In this document: positions 58,801 through 60,000 of the stretch, in pieces
Layout of the letters: the number at the start of each line of letters is the position of its first letter
Position numbering within the stretch: position 1 is the stretch's first letter
Origin: Bolinopsis microptera
Lineage: Eukaryota > Ctenophora > Tentaculata > Lobata > Bolinopsidae
Direction of reading: 5' to 3'
Assembly (NCBI RefSeq): GCF_026151205.1
Contig: NC_087075.1
Span: 8,361,303-8,421,302, forward strand
DNA: 60,000 nt
Notes under the pieces: model-generated
What the model saw: only the letters and a program-made list of their open reading frames with translations
Told to the model about the DNA's origin: nothing
Databases searched by the model: none
Position numbers and translations under genes: made by a program

Positions 58801-59912
58801 ACCTCGTCTTCTTCAGTTATTCTGAGTAATTCTCTCTGTAACTGCTGGAACTCCTCGTGCTGTGTGTCTCGGTTCAGACTCATGTCTGAAATTAATATAG
58901 CAATTAAATATGTATCACATAAAAACACTAATCTGTGTTTTCGTGCAAATTACTTTAGATCAGGTCATCAAGTTGTGAGCCAAAAAAATTTGAACGAGCA
59001 GTAAAACATGTATGATTTTATGATTACGAATCATTTTTTAAATGCAAAAGTTTACCAATTTTTTCTTGTTTGAATTTGGCGACTTCATCATTCAGTTTCA
59101 CAATTTCGTCCATTAATTCCCCAACTCTTTCTGCCAAAACCAATTCATTTGCCTGGGAAGAATCTCGTTCCTGGATCAAGTGGGCTATCTGGTCGTTTGT
59201 AGATAAACTGAAATATAAAACTAATACAAAATCAATTCTGTAGTCTGAGTTAAAAATAATATTATGCACTAGTAACACATCGAAAACTATAACGGGGAAT
59301 TCATTATTGTTTCTTTTGTAAATTTATACTTGACTAAAGCATTTTAGATCTGTTGAACGAAATGTTTGTAGTTGTTTAAAAAGATTCCATATTAAAACAT
59401 TTCACGATAAGTATTGTTTGAGAGAACAAATTTAAGGAATGAATTTCAGTAACAAACTAACTTTTGGCGGTCCCTCTCATGCTTTGCCTTGTCTTGGAAT
59501 TCCTTCAATTCCGCCTCAAGCTTTTGATTCTCTATTCGACAGTGCTGCTGTACACTGTTCAATTTTGCCTTGAGTGTAATCACTTCCCCTAAAAATTATA
59601 TAAGAAGTAAGAAGTCTTATCTCAGATTAGATATTGGTAATACTCCCTAAAACTGTACAAAAACAAATTAAATTCTTCAAAATTTATTTCAGTGTTAGAT
59701 GGATCACGATTCATGGAGCACAAATTACTTTTGCATTTGTAGATCAGGCACAAAGCACACTAACCCTCTTTTTCGATAGCTCTTGCTATAGCCTTCTCAT
59801 ACTCTGTAGTACGTTTATAGTTCTTGTCGATTAAATGATGGACGATCTCGTGGTAAGGAACTTGCTTTAAGTGATTAAACTCATCTGCCAGTAAGTCTTC
59901 CACTGCATTGCG
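23254..59912 (-). CDS. Giant coiled-coil protein gene, 36 exons in window, 5' end beyond window
   Basis: Exons in transcript order: 59912-59765, 59588-59462, 59207-59056, 58885-58803, 58628-58560, 58417-58313, 58174-58070, 57209-57078, 56799-56686, 54643-54606, 53880-53751, 53419-53339, 53077-52991, 52857-52753, 52635-52552, 52443-52323, 51986-51910, 51285-51183, 50533-50439, 50208-50119, 49972-49886, 49705-49636, 49387-49254, 47558-47364, 47114-46971, 46477-46376, 45931-45708, 45612-45527, 27368-27289, 26359-26258, 26019-25949, 25773-25609, 25430-25346, 25179-25043, 24602-24421, 24266-23254. All are GT-AG and every phase matches, giving about 1640 aa. The product is almost continuous Leu/Glu/Lys/Gln heptad coiled coil, with no signal peptide or membrane segment seen, then a Ser/Pro-rich tail. 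It looks like a scaffold of Golgi, centrosome or cilium type, but I do not recognise the family. Weak joints: donor GTTTAA at 25042 and GTTATT at 24420. AATAAA follows the stop at once (23247-23252). Confidence 0.82.
24421..27368 (-). CDS. Coiled-coil gene, exons after the giant intron
   Basis: Seven exons (27368-27289, 26359-26258, 26019-25949, 25773-25609, 25430-25346, 25179-25043, 24602-24421). They continue the coiled coil (for example KYEREKDHFESVKQKLRARA and LQYEKENSALINKSAVLEEE), then change to an acidic, probably unstructured stretch ending LEEEGLNLDDPSKPG. The join 25043 to 24602 needs phase 2 and uses a weak GTTTAA donor. A stronger CAG/GTTAGA donor at 25069 would hit a stop in the next exon, so either the weak donor is used or an exon is missing. 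Confidence 0.7.
26641..26720. repeat. Four tandem 20-bp units
   Basis: GCACGTGCTGCGGACAGACT occurs four times head to tail (fourth copy GCGCGTG). Each of the first three carries a CACGTG E-box. It lies in the intron between coiled-coil exons 27368-27289 and 26359-26258. The (+) open frame across it is repeat-driven. Confidence 0.85.
27565..27712. repeat. Two tandem copies of a 68-bp unit
   Basis: TTATTTGTTCACATTATGTA, then TTAAGTTCCAATTTGGGAAA and CGCGGT.AATCGG occur twice in a row. The (G)CGGTAAATCGG motif also forms the 32-bp array at 46.1-46.4 kb, so this may be a related repeat family. It ends about 80 bp before the first GPCR start codon. Confidence 0.65.
27792..29249 (+). CDS. Class A (rhodopsin-like) orphan GPCR 1, 485 aa, single coding exon
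   Basis: Seven-transmembrane receptor expected at the plasma membrane; ligand unknown. Ser/Thr-rich ectodomain of about 105 residues with N-glycosylation sites (NFS 83, NSS 87). TM1 about 107-132 (GN 124-125), TM2 with Asp152, Cys181 and Cys258 for the usual TM3-ECL2 disulphide, TM3 ending SFTR (206 = Arg3.50), TM5 Pro285, TM6 FCNIPAF (332-335), TM7 NPCLY (383-387), then an 8th-helix-like FRQW and a basic, Ser-rich tail. DRY is replaced by TRS and the CWxP Trp by Asn. The ATG sits three bases after a TCTCAG, so a 5' UTR exon is likely upstream. Runs opposite to the host gene inside its giant intron. Closest relative in the window is GPCR 3. Confidence 0.93.
   Translation: MRLTPPPGWKPQCSDHIINNLVEAVTSLSGGEDAPASTLISGSSTATSTSYTTGIAGFDDLVLFKPMTAPAVHPVLPVKPTDNFSDNSSVASLIITEDSFFNDDTADVTIANLAISFILIAILGNILSLLYFSKKGKLTVPSFLYILIGSFDICISITAVPVIASLLNSRAGTWFENDILCLSWPPIFYFLKRMSMFLVMMISFTRSIAMSLPFLHIRIKDVSVATFIYGLFIAIGDIAFLAIDGLFETKYRDRESSCEIYNIGFEVEPAAKFYSILFQLEIIFPCIIIFTSFILCVTSLVRVRTEFKSEEMKKSRTVSTTITLFAGTFLFCNIPAFLLQLNYLILYLKEAEEVKETRRSPFMEWYGHLLSHFFLTLFNAAANPCLYILRMPFFRQWLIIVVKDPRLLLIKVRKLKRSEASSLWLSTSPASSRRSTGRTKQAPPKAKSSHFQLSPRPQLRVESTLVKNTRDRASSWRARPLSVAD
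29952..30136. repeat. Short inverted-repeat element (TAGTTCGAC family)
   Basis: CACGTACTCTAGTTCGACACGC near 29955 is matched inverted near 30098-30136 (GTCGAACT.TAGAGTACGTG). Inner copies of CTGTCGAACTT and AGTCGAACTT also face each other. The element abuts the 151-bp MITE that follows. Confidence 0.65.
30141..30291. mobile_element. 151-bp MITE with 22-bp TIRs and 6-bp target duplication
   Basis: CCAGGGACAAAAGGATTTCG at 30141 is exactly inverted at 30270-30291, and TTTCGCG motifs recur inside. TACCTT flanks both ends (30135-30140 and 30292-30297) and is the likely target-site duplication. There is no coding capacity. It lies between GPCR 1 and GPCR 2 in the host intron. Confidence 0.8.
31771..32335 (-). 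mobile_element. Retroposed insertion with long poly(A) tail and 15-bp target duplication
   Basis: On the minus strand this is a 565-bp unit ending in a poly(A) tail of about 55 bases (plus-strand T run 31771-31825 with one C). AGCATAGATAACTTT flanks it at 31756-31770 and again at 32336-32350. That is the hallmark of target-primed insertion. The body has a GC-richer 3' half (CCTCCTGGTGTCCTGGGGTT next to the tail) and an AT-rich 5' half. No long frame exists in it. It could be a SINE, a processed non-coding RNA or a 5'-truncated LINE 3' UTR. Confidence 0.8.
32351..35270. other. Giant-intron DNA between GPCR 1 and GPCR 2
   Basis: No convincing gene. Local repeats only: a doubled CGAACGTGTCGGAACGCACG near 32848-32886 and a diverged duplication of GTTATA.GTTTCCCGTTTCAGT near 33412 and 33491. 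Frames near 33778-34195 and 34306-34491 lack domain support. Confidence 0.5.
35340..36722 (+). CDS. Class A orphan GPCR 2, 460 aa, single coding exon
   Basis: The ATG at 35340 lies two bases after a TTTTCAG acceptor, so a 5' UTR intron is likely. The frame is open further upstream from a TTG, which I do not use. The ectodomain holds two perfect copies of a 22-residue unit. Core landmarks: GN in TM1, SSIDMCIS in TM2 (Asp2.50), LCLSWPP (Cys3.25), ISLTR at the end of TM3 in place of DRY, SSCEV in ECL2, VCTIPAF in TM6 in place of CWxP, NPCLY in TM7. The C-tail is Ser-rich. The last residues (CVKHKAGRVDYTAV) and the stop codon come from a tandem repeat that continues past the CDS. It shares a nearly identical 97-base patch with GPCR 1. 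Confidence 0.93.
   Translation: MVSSTPPPIKLTGGSVTSIVTSSSIVTSTPTEGIDDLVYMAITSSSIVTSTPTEGIDDLVYMAITTLPPENIFVNDSNAVTYNYSDITNVVIPPSDTSTYNNYADIVVASLAVSFIAVSLLGNTISLLYFTKKGKLTLPSFLYIVTSSIDMCISIVVVPVIASLLNSRAETWFENDILCLSWPPIFYFLIRMSMYVVMMISLTRAIVIKFPFLKLRIKHVSIAVILYAAILVIVEVIYLSIDGLFKTQYRKKVSSCEVFFSSNSSVESASTFYSIILQIELILPCIIVFISFIVCLISLLGQSAEFKRGGQNKFRKVSITITLFAGVFLVCTIPAFLIQLDYLTLYLKDTEEIKDTSRGKFIEWYGHLLSHFFLTLFNAAVNPCLYLLRMPEFQNWIKTVAKDPKALFRDVRPQTGSMTSSLLMTASTNSRHSSNRGTVRVQSSTRCVKHKAGRVDYTAV
35400..35531 (+). repeat. Two perfect 66-bp copies in the GPCR 2 ectodomain
   Basis: The unit (ACGTCATCATCAATCGTGAC ... TATATGGCTATA) is repeated without a mismatch, so the duplication is recent. It adds 22 residues (TSSSIVTSTP.. 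GIDDLVYMAI) in frame and doubles the DDLVYM motif. Confidence 0.95.
36676..36812 (+). repeat. Tandem repeat (about 38-40 bp) across the GPCR 2 stop codon
   Basis: About three and a half units of GCTGTATGAAGCACAAGG + CAGGGCTCGTGTTGACTACACT. Copies differ by small indels, and the TGA stop lies within the GTATGA of the second unit. The receptor C-terminus is therefore made of repeat sequence. Confidence 0.85.
36813..38230. other. Giant-intron DNA between GPCR 2 and GPCR 3
   Basis: AT-rich, with no domain-bearing frame. It probably contains GPCR 2 3' UTR and GPCR 3 5' regulatory sequence, but I can identify no specific site. Confidence 0.45.
38231..38290. repeat. Perfect 60-bp palindrome
   Basis: Arms ATAATATTGTTTGAAATTTT + GCATGGCCTA and their exact reverse complement meet at GGCCTA|TAGGCC with no spacer. 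Part of the arm (TTTCAAACAATATTATAAA) is repeated once more at about 38311-38328. Confidence 0.9.
38503..39948 (+). CDS. Class A orphan GPCR 3, 481 aa, single coding exon, SPAPR-repeat tail
   Basis: Start at 38503, about 65 bases after a likely acceptor (TTTGCAG, 38430-38436). The ectodomain is short (about 45 residues before TM1). Core landmarks: GN in TM1, SLFDISIS in TM2, Cys in SFCASWSP, ISFTR in place of DRY, SSCEF in ECL2, FCNIPAF in TM6, NPCLY in TM7, FRQW after it. The cytoplasmic tail has Ser/Tyr-rich SRYS repeats, then nine SPAPR-type pentapeptides. A 245-base region from TM6 to helix 8 is about 96% identical to GPCR 1 by eye. A polyA signal AATAAA lies at 39995-40000. Confidence 0.93.
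   Translation: MNDPLKRPSLSKSRTQTLTLSTDLYNSDGPDNLIWAGISSSDGSFSNDADVAIASLAIFFIVVAIIGNILSLLYFSKKRGKTVPSFLYIVISLFDISISIAAFPVIASLLNSRTKMLFQNNSFCASWSPIFYFLKRMSMFLVMMISFTRFIVTSFPFLKIRIKDVSIPLIIYGLFIAIADIAFLSMVVFETKYHKTVSSCEFAFISDTTRHFDSQIYSILLQTELILPCIVVFTCFILCLTSLVRNKTEFRREDQKKFRKVSTTITLFAGTFLFCNIPAFLLQLNYLILYLKEADGVKETRRSPFMEWYGHLISHLFLTLFNAAANPCLYILRMPFFRQWLMLIVKNPNMLFEKMKVLKRMITSSLRLSSRYSPSSTSRYSSQYSGRYSTKLNSLRINIPRSPAPRSPAPRSPAPRSPAPRSPAPRSPAPRSPTPRSPAPRSPAPRSVRGDPLNDAGMYIQRVRISVTNGNYLSVQQAEID
39706..39840 (+). repeat. Nine tandem 15-bp units encoding SPAPR
   Basis: TCACCAGCTCCTCGT occurs nine times (one unit with A for G, giving SPTPR). The near-identity points to recent expansion and probably copy-number variation. 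SP and basic Arg every five residues would give a Pro-rich, phosphorylatable tail. Confidence 0.95.
40297..40641. repeat. Imperfect tandem duplication of 150-190 bp
   Basis: ACCTTTTTATAACAGCTCAT ... GACATAACATG followed by AGAATACGGTGATATAAAAT ... AAATGTACC occurs twice (40297-40490 and 40490-40641). The first copy has about 40 extra bases (TAGTCCGTGTAGGCC...) between the two halves. It is non-coding and lies downstream of GPCR 3. Confidence 0.8.
40972..41351. repeat. Dispersed repeat, copy A (solo)
   Basis: AGCGTGCTAAATCAC ... TCACGTGATATGACCGTATA ... TTAGGGTTAGGGTTGGGATC ... ATTAATCATCATCC matches 48170-48574 over its whole length with scattered substitutions and small indels. It includes a telomere-like TTAGGG run. 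This copy is not flanked by AGCGCT-rich arms. Confidence 0.8.
41352..43621. other. Giant-intron DNA between GPCR 3 and GPCR 4
   Basis: No supported gene. Frames at 42818-43015 and 43040-43330 are short and have no recognisable domain. A 24-bp-arm hairpin lies at 42033-42081. The final part probably contains the 5' UTR of GPCR 4. Confidence 0.45.
42033..42081. repeat. Perfect hairpin, 24-bp arms, 1-nt spacer
   Basis: TTGTGAGCTTTTCTAAAGTG + TTTA, then G, then the exact reverse complement. It is the third near-perfect palindrome in this window. Confidence 0.9.
43622..44962 (+). CDS. Class A orphan GPCR 4, 446 aa, single coding exon
   Basis: The most diverged of the four paralogues. Start at 43622, with a second in-frame ATG at 43628. 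The ectodomain is Ser-rich (about 90 residues). Core landmarks: GN in TM1, TAFDAAMAL in TM2 (Asp2.50), LCAIWAV (Cys3.25), VTLTR in place of DRY, SMCEIY in ECL2, VCNLPAF in TM6, NPCLY in TM7, followed by a very basic RRRRRG stretch. The CDS stops in a 10-base tandem repeat (44941-44970). The +1 frame immediately after stays open to 45245, which suggests a recently lost C-terminal tail. AATAAA at 45054-45059 could end the mRNA. Confidence 0.92.
   Translation: MRMHPDLDPQINDSKPVAPSSAVSSPLSASSVSPASRHSFSLASSVVSSSLSSSPSLTPDNLVIKFNFTTKGPTEHTFMPPTEPEHQFLPNADIIIAILSILLVTIGLFGNAASFLYFTRKRSKSLPSHLYAVITAFDAAMALIAFPVIGSLINNRQKTIIFDEYILCAIWAVLFYFLKRVCAILVMVVTLTRTIATVLPFRTLRIRWFSVAISIYAVFICVVDVLFLSTGWFKARYRNKESMCEIYQNRFKSNHILTGVYSIVLQIELLLPVVIIIFNFVICTVTLARQRSEFLIGKREQFRRVTITIALFTLLFLVCNLPAFMVQLDYLVSARSNKEKYIKDHREGMFTGWYTHLLSHFLLTLLNVALNPCLYLLRMSEFRGWLVNKKDHPRRRRRGTSLRSIRQRDSTLMSFSTSVSSFASQVYIRVSRISVITMQMMQNEAK
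44941..45245 (+). other. Open frame after the GPCR 4 stop, probable former C-terminal tail
   Basis: Three 10-base units (GATGCAAAAT, GAAGCAAAAT, GAAGCAAAAT) sit at 44941-44970. The receptor frame ends in the second unit boundary (TGA). The frame shifted by one base is open for 97 codons to 45245 and is rich in Ser/Lys/Asp. One 10-base unit more or less shifts the frame by exactly one, so unit-number change explains the stop. Confidence 0.55.
45527..47558 (-). CDS. Coiled-coil gene, exons between the foldback intron and the giant intron
   Basis: Five exons (47558-47364, 47114-46971, 46477-46376, 45931-45708, 45612-45527). The first encodes an unbroken 65-residue coil containing a Cys/His patch (GKNCGHEGLL). 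The fourth encodes about 75 residues rich in Glu/Lys (EMERERYKRDLNDFHERV). The fourth exon splices at AAAA/GTTTGTAG, because the next exon requires phase 2. Reading on would end at a TAA within a few codons. The exon 45612-45527 ends in phase 1 with a good donor (GTAAGT) and starts the 18.2-kb intron. Confidence 0.8.
46021..46100. repeat. Tandem TATACTATGCTATAGT units
   Basis: About four imperfect copies of a 16-base unit in the intron upstream of exon 45931-45708. Confidence 0.8.
46128..46362. repeat. 32-bp tandem array (CGGTAAATCGGGGTTAGCGG unit)
   Basis: About seven to eight units of CGGTAAATCGGGGTTAGCGG + TAAATATGGGCA, several with short deletions. The array ends 13 bases before the donor-side edge of exon 46477-46376. 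The minus-strand open frame read from that exon into the array is a repeat artefact. Confidence 0.9.
47589..49191. mobile_element. Foldback element: AGCGCT-rich inverted arms around a central module
   Basis: The left arm starts CTTTTGCGATAGTCAAAACG and the right arm ends with its exact reverse complement. Reading inward, both arms match almost base for base for roughly 500 bp (for example GCGCAAAATATATATGTTCG, GCGATGGCCAGCGCAACTGG, GCGCAAAATTTTTGCGCTAT, CTCGTCAGCTAGCGCT). Each arm is itself built from short palindromic units such as AGCGCTAGTTGTCGCTATCC and GCCAGCGCTGGC. The middle (48170-48574) is a separate dispersed repeat. Arms of internally repetitive inverted DNA around an unrelated core fit foldback/Galileo-type elements. 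No transposase is present and I see no clean target duplication. The element fills 1603 of the 1695 bases of the host intron between exons 49387-49254 and 47558-47364. Confidence 0.85.
48170..48574. repeat. Dispersed repeat, copy B (core of the foldback element)
   Basis: Same family as 40972-41351, in the same orientation, including TCACGTGATATGACCGTATA and the TTAGGG-like run. Here it is bounded directly by the inverted AGCGCT arms. Confidence 0.8.
49254..54643 (-). CDS. Coiled-coil gene, central exons
   Basis: Fourteen short exons from 54643 to 49254, each 38-134 bases with good GTAAGT/GTGAGT-like donors and TTTCAG-like acceptors. Protein pieces include QEMLRQMTNEDETLQTLLKK, IEVFNGTEMKHLYTNISLPD (the only stretch that does not look like coiled coil, about residue 530-550 of the window protein) and TRTLDDKNEQLSSVKHELQL. 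Two neighbouring exons (53077-52991 and 52857-52753) are duplicates of each other. Confidence 0.8.
50998..51069 (+). tRNA. tRNA-His: tRNA-His (anticodon GTG)
   Basis: A 72-base cloverleaf. Acceptor stem GCTGTGA pairs with TCGCAGC (one G-T pair), discriminator A. The D-arm contains TAGTGGTTAGGA. Anticodon stem CTGCG/CGCAG carries loop TTGTGGC with anticodon GTG at 51031-51033. T-arm CCCAG/CTGG with box B GGTTCGAATCC at 51049-51059. TTTT at 51072-51075 is the pol III terminator. There is no intron and no encoded CCA. It sits on the strand opposite the host gene, within the intron between exons 51285-51183 and 50533-50439. Confidence 0.96.
52753..53077 (-). repeat. Duplicated exon pair in the coiled-coil gene
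   Basis: Exon 53077-52991 (MITQLEERLVKARETALDRQ...) and exon 52857-52753 (MIKQLEERLLKAQETQLDCQ...) align over their first 29 codons, and the acceptor-side intron CTGAAGAACCGATATCATGA is also duplicated. Both are phase 0-0. The upstream copy is shorter (29 against 35 codons) and uses a weak GTACAT donor. Confidence 0.85.
53460..53482. repeat. (CAAA)n microsatellite
   Basis: Five to six CAAA units in an intron of the coiled-coil gene. Confidence 0.85.
53899..54163. repeat. 11-bp tandem array (CGGTCAGTGAA)
   Basis: More than 20 copies of CGGTCAGTGAA, with TGGTCAGTTAA variants at both ends. It starts about 18 bases upstream of the acceptor of exon 53880-53751 (on the transcript strand), so it occupies the branch-point zone. 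It is not a CRISPR array, because there are no unique spacers. Confidence 0.9.
54644..56685. other. 2-kb intron of the coiled-coil gene, no nested gene seen
   Basis: AT-rich DNA between exons 56799-56686 and 54643-54606. Short inverted motifs such as GTACAATGT occur near 54926 and 54949. I see no coding frame or RNA gene. Confidence 0.55.
56686..59912 (-). CDS. Coiled-coil gene, most 5' exons in window
   Basis: Nine exons from 59912 down to 56686. The first starts after a TTTCAG acceptor, so at least one more exon lies beyond the window. Its sequence (DEFNHLKQVPYHEIVHHLID, then YKRTTEYEKAI) has a helix-breaking Pro and aromatic/His content, unlike the coiled coil that follows, and may be the edge of a folded N-terminal domain. 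The following exons are coiled coil (VGELMDEIVKLNDEVAKFKQ, INNLQNELLKRNNRCVELEE). Confidence 0.8.
57222..57510. repeat. 22-bp tandem array carrying CRE-type TGACGTCA sites
   Basis: About 13 copies of GTGACGTCATGGTAACAACA + TT. The first four copies (nearest the exon) read TGACGCCATGATAGCAAC. By eye seven copies hold the exact palindrome TGACGTCA, the consensus CREB/ATF site, and two hold TAACGTCA. The array begins about 12 bases from the acceptor of exon 57209-57078. Confidence 0.9.
58430..58502. repeat. (TTAATTGG)n-like repeat
   Basis: Alternating TTAATTGG/TTAATTAG units. A similar patch occurs at about 56812-56845, followed by three TTTTATTACACG units. Confidence 0.75.
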
Positions 59913-60000
59913 CTGAAATTTACACAAAGTGAAGATGGCAAGTTAGCCTATAACACATAACCACTAACCAGTACCACTTTAAGCAGAACAATCAGATCCA

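Overview
This window is animal nuclear DNA. Genes are split by GT-AG introns, the intergenic DNA is AT-rich, and there are class A GPCR genes, non-LTR retrotransposon relics, a retroviral-type leader with a tRNA-Pro primer site, and a eukaryotic tRNA-His gene. The retrotransposon C-termini look like those common in cnidarians and other early-branching animals. I read it as a non-bilaterian metazoan, possibly a cnidarian, but the sequence alone does not settle that.

Layout. 1-5.8 kb is a transposon graveyard. It holds a perfect 100-bp palindrome, a decayed (+) relic resembling HMGXB3-like/KDZ transposon proteins, a TIR DNA element split by a 5'-truncated LINE, and a decayed Ulp1/C48-type protease fragment. 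5.8-16 kb has no convincing host gene; it carries GC-rich hairpin elements (7.9-9.1 kb), an LTR plus primer site (about 12.3-12.66 kb) and two broken LINE C-termini (12.8-13.96 kb). 16.6-21.1 kb (+) is a complete seven-exon gene for a cation-dependent mannose-6-phosphate receptor-like protein of 269 aa.

From 23.25 kb to beyond the right edge, one minus-strand gene spans at least 36.7 kb. I could chain 36 coding exons in consistent phase (about 1640 aa in the window). They encode a long coiled-coil protein with a Ser/Pro-rich, intrinsically disordered C-terminus. I do not recognise its family. One intron of about 18.2 kb (27369-45526) contains four tandem class A GPCR genes, all intronless in the CDS and all on the opposite strand. 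Other introns hold a tRNA-His gene, several tandem arrays and, most strikingly, a 1.6-kb foldback element made of AGCGCT-rich inverted arms that fills almost all of a single intron.

The GPCR paralogues share unusual core motifs (TR in place of DRY, no Trp in the CWxP position), carry patches of near-identity that suggest gene conversion, and have repeat-driven changes in their N- and C-termini.
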